Program-made: the position numbers and the translations under genes
Source of the DNA: Dromiciops gliroides
Taxonomy: Eukaryota > Chordata > Mammalia > Microbiotheria > Microbiotheriidae
DNA: 64,000 bases
Direction: 5' to 3'
Assembly: GCF_019393635.1 (NCBI RefSeq)
Contig: NC_057864.1
Location: 494,882,216-494,946,215 of the forward strand
Notes under the pieces: generated by a model
Seen by the model: only the letters and a program-made list of their open reading frames with translations
Told to the model about the DNA's origin: nothing
Databases searched by the model: none
Shown: positions 47,047 to 62,251 of the stretch, one piece after another
How the letters are laid out: each line of letters begins with the position of its first letter
How positions within the stretch are numbered: position 1 is the first letter of the stretch

Positions 47047-47569
47047 AGTTTTTTGGAAGAGTTTGCTTTCCCTCCTCACTTGGGTCATTTGCCCATTTGG
47101 TAAGACAAGGGCATGAACAAGCAGGAGGGATTTTAGGACAGCCTCACCCCTTCCCTTCAAATACAAAAAGGAAAGACCTTCCAACGTGGGATGCAGACTG
47201 GAACACTGTAACCCTTACAGAGAGGGATAAAGATGTGATGTCTGAGATGTCCCTTCCAGCTCTAAGAGCACACAGGGCTGCGTGTTTAGCCCCAGAGTCT
47301 CTGCTGCCCTGGAGGCCAAGGGAATCTAACCAATGCCTCAATTATTGTGTCACTCCCCTTCCAGATGGGCCAGTCTGGAGGCTTGTTGCCTTCCACCGTG
47401 ACCACGGAATCCCTCCCTCTCTAACACCCATTCGGTCGTTATCAGGGCTGTCTGCCTCCTCTAGAAGCCTTTCCCGAACTTGTCCTTTGTACATCTGAGC
47501 AGAGGCCTTTTTGGGAGGGATCATTTGAATTGTACTGGACCTTCAGGGGTGACAGCCCTGGGAGAAGAA

Positions 47570-47745
47570 AGCATTGAACCAGGAGTGAGCAGATCTGCAT
47601 TAGAATCCCAGCTCTCCCTCTCACTGCTGGTGGGAACCCAGGTGAGGTGTACCATGTTCTTGGACCTCAGTTTCCTCATGTGTAATGTGAGGAAAGGGGA
47701 CTAGATGGTGTCCTCCAGCCTAGATCTGATTCTATAATGGGGTGG
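47570..47745 (+). repeat. MIR remnant
   Basis: ATTAGAATCCCAGCTCTCCC, TTGGACCTCAGTTTCCTCAT, GACTAGATGGTGTCCTCCAG and ATCTGATTCTATAAT follow MIR almost end to end. Confidence 0.75.
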
Positions 47746-48419
47746 TGGTGTGACTCTCAGTACTTCCTGAGCTTCTAGGCATCTTCAGGCATTTCGACCC
47801 CAGAAGGCTTGGCTAATTCTGGCAGTGTTTTCTCCTCAGGTAGGCAGTGAAGGGCAGGGCGAAGCTTCCCGGGCCTTACAAGGCCAGGCTGGACCCTCTG
47901 GGCTCAGTGCAGAGCTGTGCCATCCTCTAAGTAAGAGGGCCTTGGCCAAGCGCCATGGAGACCAAAAAGGCAAGTGGGGCATTATGTTGGCAGGAGACGT
48001 GAGGGAGTAGCAGAACCTGTCCTTGGTGCTGGAGCTGGCCACTTTCTTACACATCATCATTCACCAACAAACTATGTCCTTCAGGACTCCCAGGGGCTAA
48101 AAGACTCGGTTCATCTTGTTTCATGGGCTTGGCGAGATGAGACTGGGCAGCCACTTTTAGATAAGAGTTTACATGAAAAAGAATCTGGGGGGTGGGGTTA
48201 GTGGACCACAAGCTTGATGGGCCTCAACAGTGTCCACGGCGGCATTGAGAGGTGGATGGGTGGGGGGTATGGAGTCGAGAATGAGGACTAAGGGCAGTGA
48301 TGGTGGCTGCCACACTCTGCAGTTGAGTTCCCTTCTGGGCACCATCAGTTTTCCTCATGGACAAAGCGCAGGCACCTGGCACAGAAGGACTGGGACAGTG
48401 AAGCGCCAGTAGTGTAGAC

Positions 48420-48760
48420 CATGCCAGGGAGCTAAGGATGCTTAACCCAGAGAAAAGACAGCTAAGAAGGAGTGTGGGCGGAAGATGATGAGCTGGGGGC
48501 AGGACCGAGGCAGTGGGGGTGGGCAATGACTCTGAAGAGATGCATTTAGTCCCATTGTGAAGAAGTTTCCTATGCTCAGGTTCTCATAAGTGGAATGGCT
48601 TCCCCAAGCTCTGCAGGGAGGGAGGGTCCTATCACTGGAATCCTGAACAAGGAGACTGGGCCGCCCCTTGGAGATTCTACAGAGGTGCTTTTCCTTTGGG
48701 CTCCAGTCAAAGTGGTTTTCTGTCTGCCTCTGAGATGCTGTGAGTATGTGAAAGGAAGAG
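48420..48760 (+). repeat. CR1/L3 LINE 3' fragment
   Basis: AAGGATGCTTAACCCAGAGA, ATAAGTGGAATGGCTTCCCC, CAGGGAGGGAGGGTCCTATC follow the L3/CR1 3' part. Confidence 0.6.
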
Positions 48761-48989
48761 ACGTTGCTTTGCGCCTTCTTTGGGCTCCCTGCCTGGCAGT
48801 GTGTGTCCAGAGATCACAAAACCACAGATGAGCTGCTCCAAAGGATCGTGGAGACGGCCCAGTCTGTTTTTAATTTTCCAGGTGAGGAAACTGAGGCACA
48901 GGGAAGTGTTCTGGTTGTCCTGGATCAGAGGCTGGTCAGAGGGCCTCTGGGGTCTTTTCCTGCCTCAGGCTACAGGAAGGAAGCTTAGT

Positions 48990-49180
48990 ACAGCAGAAGT
49001 GCCATATTTAGTTAGGAGACCAGGGGCCAAATCTCATCTCTGCCGTTTACTGTCTATGTGGCCATGTGCAAACCCCTTCCCTCCATGAACCTCACTTTCC
49101 TTATCTGTAAAATGAGAGGGCTATGTCTTTGAGACCTCTCCAAGCTCTAGCGATGGTCCTAGGATCTCTCTGAGCCTCCA
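48990..49180 (+). repeat. MIR remnant
   Basis: GCCGTTTACTGTCTATGTGG, CTCACTTTCCTTATCTGTAA, AATGAGAGGGCTATG, CTCTCCAAGCTCTAG are in MIR order. Confidence 0.75.
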
Positions 49181-49799
49181 TTTCCTCCTCTGGAAAATGA
49201 TGGGGAGGAGAGGGTGAGATGACCAGTGGCCATTCCCACAATGAAATCATTTACCGGTCAATTATTTTGATGTTCAATGGCACTGAGCAGCCATCACGTT
49301 TGACTCAGGCTCCAAGCTGAAAATGATTACATTGCTGCCTTTAGCCCCGAGCCAGTTCAAGTTACCTAACTTCCAATGGTGCAGATTGCAGCCCCTTGAG
49401 CCCCTTGGCACAGGATGTTTGAAAAGGCTCTGACCAAGAACTCATGGGATTGCAGCAACCCTAGTGATGAGCTGCTGGGTGGGCTGCAGATGGCAAAGAC
49501 ACAACCCACCTCTGGCCCCTGATAAAGCCTGGCCAGCTTCAGAGTACCACCAAAGAAGACGCTCCAATGAGGCAGTGGAAAGAGCCCAGTGTCCCCTTTC
49601 TGTCATGATGAGATCACTGAGGAAGAGGAGGAGGACTTTGAAAAGAGAAGAGTATGAGAATTCCAGAGCCTTGGAGACAGAAGGACCTCTGAGGTTCACA
49701 GCCCAAGCCTACCTGAGTAAGAATCCGCTCTATAACAGAGCACACAAGCTTGATCTGTCTTTTGCCAGAAGACTTTGACCGGGTGGGTGGAGAGTCCAC

Positions 49800-50460
49800 A
49801 CTCTCCCAGGGAAGCCTGTTCCATGCCAGGACAACTTCACTGTTAGGATGGCATCAAGCTACAATCTGCCCCTTGGTCCTGCCTCTACTTTCAGGGGCCA
49901 AGCTCAGCCCTTCTTCTTGCCATATCAGCCCTTCAGAGATCTATCATGCCCTTTCACCTCCCCAGTCCTGAATACTATGCCTCTCTTCCTGTCACCAATA
50001 TCTTAGCCTCCTTGGCTCCCATCCCACTGTTGGTCTGTGTCGAGCTTGCAAAGCACAGTTCTTTCTGCCCCAATCTTTTCCAGAAAACCCCCTGCTGAGG
50101 CAAGCCCTTCCAGGTTGTGTTACATTTTTGATCCCAGTATAAAACTCATCATTTATCCTCATCAACGTGCATTTTATTGAGTCTAGCCTAACTTTTCAGC
50201 TGAATCCTAATTCTGTCACCCAATGTGTCAGTTCTCACCCCCCAGATTTTTTCCATTAGCAAATAGAAGCATGCCATCCATCCCTGTATCAAAGACGGAG
50301 AGGAAAAGGTCACAGTGAGAGGACCAAGCACAGACGCCTGGGGCACTCCACGGGAGACAACCAGTCAAGCTGACCACTGATGAGCACGTTCCATCAGTGA
50401 TGATGCTTTGGGTCAAGAGTCTATCCAACCCCTTCTGAGTCTGTCTCAGCCTACTGCCCT
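49800..50460. repeat. CR1/L3-related LINE fragment, about 650 bp
   Basis: From about 50040 the order CTTTCTGCCCCAATC, TTCCAGGTTGTGTTACATTT, AGACGCCTGGGGCACTCCAC, CAAGAGTCTATCCAACCCC matches antisense CR1/L3 (the '...gaccctgggggactccact...ccatcc' block). The left boundary is uncertain. Confidence 0.5.
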
Positions 50461-50629
50461 CTAGCTCATCTCTTTCTGATTGTCAAATGATTCCTTAAAA
50501 CATGGGTTAAACTCAACCTATATGGCAACCATGGTTGGTGTGGTGTGGACTCGCGAGTCCTCTGTGTCTCTGTATAAGCTCTTCTGGATTTCTATATTGT
50601 ATCCCTTTGGCATGAAAGTTACCAGGGCA

Positions 50630-51310
50630 TGGTGCCTAGAGAGATGGTGTGGAGCCAGGAAGATGTGGGCTCTAGTCCTGCCTTTGACCCCTACTGGTTG
50701 GATGTCCCAAACGACTTAGACTGAAAGTTGCAGAGAAGGTGTTGACCTAAATTGGTGGAGGAGTTTCCTTACCAGGGAGTTCCCTATCCCAATGAAGTCA
50801 CGGGTCCAGTGCCTATCGCCATCCTCTTCCCTTAGGAGCAAGTAGAGCTGCCCTGTGTCTTGATAATGGAGAGTGGGAGAGTTGTGGCTGTTCTGTGTCA
50901 GTTGGCCCAGTGCCTACCATAGAGGAGTTCTAGATGTTTGTGGAACCACATTGGATGAATGCAGCCAACATCACTGGCCTGTTACTTGGAGGATCCTTGA
51001 GCTCTTCCCTTTAATGTCAATGGGCTCATGCTGCTCATCTCCAACTCTTTGGGACCTTTCTCACTGTCCATGATCTTCCAAGATGCAGTTCAGGCATCAC
51101 CTTCTCAATAAAGCCCTCCAGACCCTCTCTATACTGCTATTTCCCTTTCTCCCCAAACACTGATCTTAGGTTTTTGTTCCTGTTAATCCTTTTTCTGTTT
51201 ATCTTGTAAATACATAAGGACTCCTCCTTGGCCCCCTGTCCTAGAATAAGCCCCCTGAGGGCAGGAGGTTTTCGCCATTGTATCTCCTATGGAGGCTGGC
51301 GCCCAGAGGT
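50630..51310 (+). repeat. MIR remnant then L2 3' end
   Basis: The MIR part lies at about 50640-50735 (GTGTGGAGCCAGGAAGATGT). The L2 end lies at about 51060-51310 (ATGCAGTTCAGGCATCACCT, AATAAGCCCCCTGAGGGCAG, GAGGTGCTTGATGAATTG). Confidence 0.65.
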
Positions 51311-51319
51311 GCTTGATGA

Positions 51320-52560
51320 ATTGAGTAGTTGAACCCAAATCACAATCAGTACTTTTCCTTACTGCTCCTGGATTCAGGCTTTACCTTTCTTTCTAGACTG
51401 CATCCCCCTCCTGTTCCCAGCCCTAGTACAAAAAGGCCTTTGAAGGTACTGAACAAATGTTGGTTGAAGGAAAGGAAGGCGTTGTAGGAGTATTGCCAGA
51501 TCATGCGTCATTTCTGTTGGCAGGCAAATCTCCTGGAGCAAGCCCTAATCCCTACTCTGGCGCTGTCTAGGGATACAGGGATGTGGAAAGGTTCCCCTCC
51601 AACCCCCCAGATCCACCTCAGTCTCCAAAAGGTGCTTGGGGGTATGCTGAAATGAGCAATTAGAGTGAGAGACCCTAGTCTAGGGGCTGGTGGGAAGCAA
51701 AGGGAAACAGCTATTTGTAGAATGGTGAGATGGCTTGGGTAGACACTGCAAAGAGTCAGGGAGAAGTGTGATGAACACAGGAAACCATAAAGATTCTAAA
51801 GAAAGAAAAGGACAAGAAATACGTGGGGTGGGGTGGGATGGAGGAAAAAAGGGAGAGGCAAATGGGAAAAGGTGGAAGGGGGGACAGTGGTGAGAAGGAG
51901 ATGAAAAGAAATGGGGGAAGCTGACTCACTTTGGCCAACTCTCAAGTAAAGGGCTCAATATCTCCTTTGACACGTCCACCAATACAGGGCATGCACTCAT
52001 TGGCATCAGGCAAAGCTTTGTCAGACTGAGCTAATGCCATACTTTCATTACATTGTAGCACCTTAGTTCAGTATATGGTAACATGTTTTATATAAATTGT
52101 TTTTGAAAAAACACCATTTTCCAAAGGGAAAAATCAATGTTGGGCTAAATCCTGTAAATAGGGGGAATAAGAAAGAATGTGGACTTGAAAAAAAATGATC
52201 AAATCATGTTCCTTAAAACCAGTGTATCTTGTCAGACCCAATGAAATGGAGAACCTCCATAAGAAGATTCTCCCAGGGGCCATATTGGGTGAGGTGAAAA
52301 GATGGAGAATGTGTGGGATTCCATTTGGGACATTTGGAGAAATTTAATAAAAAGTTAAACAATGTCTTGGTGAGTAGTTTCTGCCTCAAATGGAATCAAA
52401 AGTAAATCTGTACAGTTTCTGTTCCCAAACCTTAGCCCCTCCAGGCCAATGATAGTGACAAGGGGCAGGGCATGGAAGGGTGGCAGGACAAATTCACCTA
52501 GGGAGCCCCAGGAGGGAGGGAGAAGGGGAAGAGGAGAACAGAGAGACAGAAGTCAGGGTT
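51320..52560. other. Flank just downstream of PCBP3, no gene recognised
   Basis: No exon is recognised. A purine-rich stretch lies at about 51785-51915 on the plus strand. The T/C-rich minus-strand sequence at about 52500-52560 lies where a poly(A) downstream element of PCBP3 would be expected. Confidence 0.45.
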
Positions 52561-52585
52561 CATTGGTCGCAGAGCTGCACAGACA

Positions 52586-52591
52586 TTTATT
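52586..52591 (-). terminator. PCBP3: Poly(A) signal AATAAA of PCBP3
   Basis: The plus strand reads TTTATT. On the minus strand AATAAA is followed by TGTCTGTGCAGCTCTG and, further on, by T/C-rich CTGTCTCTCTGTTCTCC, which fits a downstream element. I noticed no other canonical signal between the stop codon and this point. Confidence 0.7.
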
Positions 52592-52987
52592 GAGTACAAA
52601 CAACAGCAAACACAGCAGGCTCACAGAGACTGGAGCGTCCTGAGCTGGATCCAAAGAAAAGGTTCTTGAGAAGCTATTGTCTTGAGGAAGATCCCAGCGG
52701 TCCCTGTAGATCCTAATATCATTTCATTCCCCCCACCCCAGCCCCAGCAAATAATTTCCCAGTTAAAAAATAAACCTGACTTTCTCCCCTTGCTCTCATT
52801 AATACTACAATGGCTTGTCTGTACCCTGCCATATTGGGAAAAGACCCTTCCTGTGTGGGCGCCAGTGGAGATGTCTGGAGGTCTCCATTGGTCCCCACAC
52901 ATTCTACTTCCAAAATAACAAGGGAAAAGCCATGCCATGGCTTCAGGACATGGGTTGGAGGGTAGAAGGTGAGCCCAGACAAGCAAA

Positions 52988-53031
52988 GGTGGGGGTGGGG
53001 GTGGGGGTGACAGGGAGGTGGGGGAGGGGAA
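52988..53031 (-). promoter_or_regulatory. PCBP3: C-rich tract in the PCBP3 3' UTR
   Basis: The plus strand has GGTGGGGGTGGGGGTGGGGG and then GGGAGGTGGGGGAGGGG. The transcript therefore carries repeated CCCCCACC and CCCCTCCCCC patches. PCBP proteins bind just such C-patches. The DNA also fits a G-quadruplex/i-motif pattern. Function is inferred. Confidence 0.6.
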
Positions 53032-53326
53032 GTCATAATGGGATATTGGAGAGTGAAGACATATTGCAAAGCAACCATAGTTCTAGAGGATGGATTAGAT
53101 TATAATCTAGTGGATATGGCATCCAAATGTCAAATCAAACATTAGAACATCTAAGCTAGGCTGACACTTAAGGGACAAGCTTTCCTTAGAAACGGCACAA
53201 ATGGGACCACCCCAGAAGGTTTTTAAAATAATCAATACCACACGTGCACCAAAAGCATGGATAGACCTGGAGCATAAATAAAGAGCTCAGGAAACACCAG
53301 GGACAGAGGCGAGAGCTAGTAAAGAA

Positions 53327-53327
<1 letters not shown>

Positions 53328-53357
<30 letters not shown>
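53328..53357 (+). repeat. (TG)15 microsatellite, read as (CA)15 in the PCBP3 3' UTR
   Basis: About 15 TG units are followed by a TATA-rich segment (about 53362-53400). CA repeats in transcripts are known binding sites for hnRNP L. Whether that applies here is not known. Confidence 0.9.
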
Positions 53358-53358
<1 letters not shown>

Positions 53359-53538
53359 TCATTATATATATATAGAGAGATATAGATATATGTAATATAT
53401 ACTTCTGTTAGTAAAGAAAACCCTCTATACAGGTTGAGGGGAAGGGAGGACAGTCAATACAATGACAATACAAGCTGGGTGGAGCGCCACTGGCTGGAGC
53501 GGGTCGGGTGATGCAGAATGAAGGATGATGGGTAGCAA

Positions 53539-53575
53539 TTAGAGGGCGCCCATTCCAGTGACCTCAGACGTCAGC
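53539..53575 (-). CDS. PCBP3: PCBP3 terminal coding exon
   Basis: The coding part is 37 nt: one base completing a split Arg codon (AG from the previous exon plus G), then LTSEVTGMGAL and TAA (53539-53541). The acceptor is excellent, a long pyrimidine tract ending TTTGTCTATTCTAG at 53576 onward. The residues after the KH3 helix (RLTSEVTGMG...) are typical of PCBP3 and differ from the PCBP1 and PCBP2 tails as I remember them, which supports the paralogue call. The tail follows directly on KH3 and has no domain of its own. The longer frame to the left of the splice site (up to 53823) is intron and not protein. Confidence 0.93.
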
Positions 53576-56866
<3,291 letters not shown>

Positions 56867-58929
56867 TCAGAATTCCTAGGGTGACATTCAGCTCAAGTCA
56901 CTTAAAACTCACCCTCATGTGGGAACTGGATCAGAACTGACCCTGGGGCTCCAGAATTGGAAGAGTAGTGGGCAGATAGATGCCTTGCTTCTGAGGAAAG
57001 TTAGCTTAGGGGGAACTGTGTCACAGAAAACCCTTGCCCTTTGGCTTGTGGATCCCTGACCTTTGTTTTTTCCTCCTAGCTTTCTCTTATTTCTAACAAA
57101 AGATCAGACAAAGCTTGGGGAGATTTCTCAAATGATTCTTCATATCTGCCAGGCATTAATTGCTATGCTCCAGCCTCCAATTATCCTGATGATCAGAAGG
57201 GAAGCAAAGGGAAGAATTACTCTTCCCAGAAGCTTAGGGAGTAGCAAGAAAGAGGAGAACCTGGCAAGAAGGAAGTGGAAGCTGGTGGGAGAAGAGTCCC
57301 CAGGAAAGGACACTGGGCTGATGGCATGGACATGAAAGTCCTGTACCATCAAAAGAGAAGCCTGCCATCCTACCCTCCTCTCAGGCTCTGACCCTGCCCA
57401 TAGAGGTGATCCTCAGGGAAAAGAAAGCAGGTTGTTAAGTCCTGGAGCTGCCTCCCCAAGACAGGTGCCCTCCCAGTACTTCCTGTGAGGTAAGCACCTG
57501 TCATCTGTCCCTTAGCATCCAAGAAGTGGCCCCTTAAATCTGACAGGGGCAAGGAAGAAATGGGCACCATGCAAAGAGAAATAAAAAAGAACCAGGGGGC
57601 CTCCAGGCCATTATGAGGACCAACAGTGCAGGAGGAAGAGAAGAGCCCTTAGCTTATTACCAAAGACAAAGGAAACTGTCTTGTTTTCAGCTTTGCCTCT
57701 GACTCCATTTTCCCATCTCTATAATGGGGACAAGATCGCCACTCTGTCTGGAGAGAACCAATTTAAGGACAAAGTGCAAGGACATTTACAAGTTCTAGTG
57801 AGAGTCTGATCAGTGACCTTGAATCAAGGGGAGATTGCACAGCTGATACTGGATCTTGCAGCAGAGGGGAGAACCAGGGGTCCCATAGCCACTGACCTTG
57901 GCCTCCCTCTAGAGGTTTGTATTCTGTTCACACTGGAAGCCTTAGCAATGTCTCTGCAAGAGACCCAAAGGAGATGAGAGTGTGCAAGACCAGAGCTCGG
58001 CCCATGCCTGCGGCTGCCCTGGGCCCTAGCCAGGGCCCCTCTGAGAACCACAGAATGCAGTTGGAGCTGGGCACCCAGGGGTCTGGGGCAAGGCCTCGCT
58101 CCTGAGGAAGAAGCCCCAACAAGGACAATGAAGTGCCCGTCACCCCAGGCACCAGGGTCTAGGCATTTATGTGGCGGAAGCTTCTCTTTTCTGCTGCTGT
58201 CGGCTCTTGGTTGTCCCTACAACTCTTTCTTTGGACGAGTAAAGACCTTTCCGTTCGTGCAGAACCTTTGCAAGAGTCCTTTCCTCGATGTCCTTGGTCA
58301 CCATTGATGGAGCAGCTGCAGAAGCTGATGGCTTCATGGTTCTTCACCAATAAGCCGCCTTTGAAACACGTTTAAAACGATCCATTAAAAGGGGAGGTTT
58401 GCTTTTTTCCAAGTAGCTTTTTCATTTAGCCCCTTATTTCCTCCTTTTGAAGTCTGGTCCATTTGATTGGTAAATCTCCAGACTGCTTTTTTCTCTGGGG
58501 CTTTTCTCTCTTTCCAGGGGCTATAGCCTCTCCAAGCCTCCTCGCCTCCTCGCCTTTCTGCTCCAGGGTCGGTCCTTTGCCCTGCCAGCGCCCTTCCTCC
58601 TGAGTGCCTGCAGCTTTAGCCCTTTGCTCTTCGGAGATAACCCGAGCAGCAGCAGGTGCCCCGCTCCTTCCAATTTAGCTCTCGAGAGGCCGGCTGTCTT
58701 AGGCCAGGCCAAAGAGCAGTGTGCTGCAGTGGGTGGAGCTGCCTTTAAGTAAAAAAAACCTGGGTTCAAGCCCTGTTTCTGATACCCACTGGCTGTGCAA
58801 ACCTTGCAAGGAAGTGACAACCTCTCAGTGAGCAAGACTAGAAGTGGAAAAGAAGGTAGGAATGCACATTAGGAGAGGGAGCGTCCTCATCCGGGAATTC
58901 CTTGTGCCAATGAAATCAGAGGGTCAGTA

Positions 58930-59183
58930 GAAAAAGAAAGCAGGGGAGGAGGGGAGAGGAGGGGAGAGGAGGAGGGGAAGAGGAAGGGCGGTCAGGGGAG
59001 AAGAGGGGAGAGGAGGGGAGAAGGGAGAAGGGAGAAGGGAAGGGGAGGAGAGGGGAGGGGAGAAGAAAGGAAAAGAGAGGAAAAGAGAGAAGAAGAGGGA
59101 AGGGCTGGGGAGCGGAAGGGAGAGGTGGGGAGGGGAGAAGGGAAAAGGGGAGAGAAGGGGAGAGGGAAAGAAGGGAAGAGAAG
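58930..59183 (+). repeat. Purine-rich (GGGGA/GAGGA) tract in a PCBP3 intron
   Basis: About 250 bp are almost wholly A and G on the plus strand (GGGGAGGAGG, GAGGGGAGAA, AAGGGGAGAG). The PCBP3 pre-mRNA therefore has a CU-rich tract with many CCCC patches. Confidence 0.95.
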
Positions 59184-60649
59184 GCCAACAACAATTGGAA
59201 CAAAGCAAAAAACAAGGTCAAAGATTAGCAAATGGTCAGTCCTGGTAAGGGAATTCCTTCTACCAGTGAATGCAGAACAGTGCAGATGTGACTCCCCCCC
59301 GGTGGCCTGGGGCACTTAGAGGTTACAGGACTCACTCAGGCCCTTGCCACCTGTATGTGTTGGGCCCAGGGTGAGACTCCAGGTCTTCCTGATACCAGGA
59401 AAGGTGGGATTTCTATTCTGTCACGTTGTCTCTATAGCCTTGCCTATGTCTCCACCATCCCTAATTTATTTAGCAAATTTCTTTTTGGTCTGCAAGAGCT
59501 GTTGAATTTCTTTTGCTTTTGTTGAACAATCCAATTCTGCTTCTTTCCAGTTCCAAGCACTGGACTTCTGAGAGGATGGCTGCTCTCCAAAGATGCAGGG
59601 ATGTTTAGAAAGGCTTGTCACTGATGAGAAGGAAAAGATGAATTACTTACCCCACGTGCTCTCTGGGCTTCCTCCTTTGGGACCTTCATCTCCATGGCAG
59701 GAGGGAAGCTGCACCTCTCTAGTTATCTCCTCCTCCTTGGTAGGTGTGGCATCCAGTGAAACAGCCTGTGAGGTTTGCTAACTGCCCATGCCCACCAGTG
59801 ATGCCATCAACCACAGTAATTATCCTGGGGTAGAAATAGTCCTTCTTCACTGAGCTTTCAACTTTTGGGAAATCCATAGGTAGCTACACTAGATAATTTA
59901 TGCCAAGATTCATATGAGCCATTACAAAGGCAGCCCAGCACACCGACATCTCCGAGTGGGAAAAGGAGGCTTTAGCTTCCTCTTCCCAACCCAAAAGTCC
60001 TGCCTAGCATACCAGGGCAGGGCAGGGTGGGGGGTGTGTGGATGCTTTGGAGATGGAGATGGGGCTGCTTCTGGGAACAGCCATGAACATTCACAAAAGC
60101 AAACTTTGGTCATCGGGGCTGATGTCAATGACAATAGAGGCAGAATTCTTCAGTTGGGAAAGAACCCAAAAGCTGAGGATGCTTTCACTGTCTTTCAAAG
60201 GTCCAGCCTCTTTGGGGAGATTTGGCCCTTGGTGCCTTGACCATCACTGCCCTCCCCCCTTCCCATTCCACTGTCCTGTTTTTTTTACCAGATGTAAGCA
60301 AAGCCATATTCCTATCCCTTGCTGTTTTTGGACCATCCTATATATTTCTTGTCTCCTTGTCTCTTATCTCTTTGTCTCTGTCTCTGTTTATCCCCCATTA
60401 TGAGTTTTTGCCATAGTGAAAGGAAAACCTTCAGATTGATGTGGGTGCATTTTCTGACTGCCAGGGAACTCCTAGTGACTGAGACTTAGAAAATGTTGGC
60501 TTCTAAATAATTCATTCCCCACAAGGAGAAGAGATGGGGCATTCACGATTATGCAGGCTCATGACCAAGAAGAAGTCTCAGGACATTAACACTTGTAAGT
60601 GAAGATTTGAAACATGTAGAGGGAAAGGACTCAGTTTGTGTCAGTGCCT

Positions 60650-61075
60650 TTCAGAAGAAGGCAACCATGAAGATGGTGGACCTCCAGCTCATGTCAGATA
60701 AAGGGCAGTTGAAAGTATGTTTAGCCCAGAGAGGAAAAGACTTGGGTGAGATGCAATCACTCTCTTCCCGTAGCTAAAAGTCTATTCCTTGGAAGTGGCA
60801 TTATGGATTGAGAACCAAGAGTAAAAAGTGGAAGTTGTGAAGATGTAAATATAACTTGATGTCATGAAAACCTTCCTAGTAACAAGAACTGGCCCAAAGC
60901 AGAAGGGGATGCCTTGGGATGTGGGGGGCTTGCCCCAGAGGTATTAATGCAAAGGCTGGATGAGTGACCGCCAGAGATGGGAGAAGGGGGATTCTTGCTT
61001 TGCTCTGTGTGTGTATTGGACTAGGTGGCCCCCCAGGACCCTTCCAACCCTAAAGGTCTGTGCGCCTCCCTGCAG
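60650..61075 (+). repeat. CR1/L3 LINE 3' end, antisense in the PCBP3 intron
   Basis: AAGGCAACCATGAAGATGGT, TTTAGCCCAGAGAGGAAAAG, GATGCCTTGGGATGTGGGGG, GGACTAGGTGGCCCCCCAGG, ACCCTTCCAACCCTAAAGGT are in L3/CR1 3' order, with a clear end. Confidence 0.75.
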
Positions 61076-61475
61076 ACTCTGAGTGAGGACTGCTGAGGTG
61101 CATTTGGACCCCTTATTTCTTTAATAGATCTGGTCTCCTTCAGTACTGAGGACTTTCAATCTCACCTCTTTCATGAGCACTAAATTCACTTTAAATGCAG
61201 AGAGAGGAAGAAGAAAAGATAGTTGAGATTTCAAAGCAAAACAAAGTCCATCTAAACCAGCGGACATGGTCATAAGCCAATGGGTTTATCCTGCTTGCCA
61301 CACATGCTTGTTTCATGGCAGGCCAGTGCTTAGCTACAAGGTGATGTTCAATTAGGCAGATCTCCAGCCAGCTAGCCAGGGCTGACCTCTCTGCCTCATA
61401 TCAAGTGCCCAATGGAGCTCCCAATCACATGTAACCCTCCCTCACACATGGAGGAGTCAGAGAGGCGATACTCAC

Positions 61476-61528
61476 ATCATTGGGAATGGTGAGTTCATGA
61501 GTACTGGCCGGGGGACTGGCATCCAGAC
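61476..61528 (-). CDS. PCBP3: PCBP3 exon: linker end and start of KH3
   Basis: 53 nt: two bases completing a Gly codon split with the upstream exon, then LDASPPASTHELTIPND. The donor GAT|GTGAGT leaves phase 0, matching the next exon (CTA for Leu). The acceptor is CTTACCTGTGCCCAG. The HELTIPND residues are the first strand of KH3 and join directly to LIGCIIG. The DASPPAST linker is as remembered for PCBP3. A wrong reading through both splice sites would give a 61-residue frame, which is not the protein. The exon needs a preceding exon ending in phase 1, which I did not find between 61529 and 64000. Confidence 0.94.
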
Positions 61529-62143
61529 CTGGGCACAGGTAAGGGAACATGGTTACAGCATGAAGGAAACCGTACCTTGTTTGACATTGGGGAGGAACAG
61601 AGGCACACACCGATCACACGCGGAGCTGCTTGTTAACAGGGTGAGGGCAAAGGCTCACAGTGGTAAGGAAGGCGCCTAAGGGTGGGAGGTTGGTTTGGCA
61701 CTGTGGAGATTCCAAGGAGAGGGAGCCTGATCGAAGGACGCTCAATGTCTGGGGGATCCGGGAGTCTTCTGTCCCTCTCCACTCTCTAAAAAGTTTGGTT
61801 TTATAAAGTTAATGAAGGCACCAAAGCTCGTCAGGGACCATCTCCTTTCCTTTGACATTGGTGCCTTCTGCCTTCCTTCAGTCTCCATCAGACAATATCA
61901 GATTAGTCTAAGCTATTGAGAAAACTTCCAAAACCCATTTGGGAGTCATGGAGTAGGCAGCATCATAGGCACATGGAGACCCTCCCTCCTGTGTCAGTGG
62001 AAGGTATTCACCCTCCTGCACTGAGAGGCTCCAGCAGTGCCTGTCTGTGGCTGAGGGGTGCACCAGCAAAGGGCATGCTGACCACAAGAACAGACCAGGT
62101 AGGAGAGGAAGCCATTAGCTCCAAAGGGAGTCCATTGATTAGG

Positions 62144-62156
62144 TGCCCTCTACTGG
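62144..62156 (-). promoter_or_regulatory. CTCF-like motif in a PCBP3 intron
   Basis: The minus strand reads CCAGTAGAGGGCA, a full match to the CTCF core CCASYAGRKGGCR, with favourable flanks (TTGG before, CC after). Binding depends on methylation and context that cannot be seen here. Confidence 0.5.
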
Positions 62157-62251
62157 CCAAGGTAGATACACAGAGGCACTTAAGCTTGCTCTTGTGAAAT
62201 GCAGATGCTACTGGCCTACAAGCTTGCCCCACTACGGGCTCTGAAATATAT

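Larger units (their letters stand above)
52565..53538 (-). other. PCBP3: PCBP3 3' untranslated region (predicted)
   Basis: From the TAA stop to an estimated cleavage site 15-25 nt past AATAAA. In transcript sense it contains a (CA)15 run and a strongly C-rich tract, described separately. The end is inferred from the signal and not observed. Confidence 0.7.
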
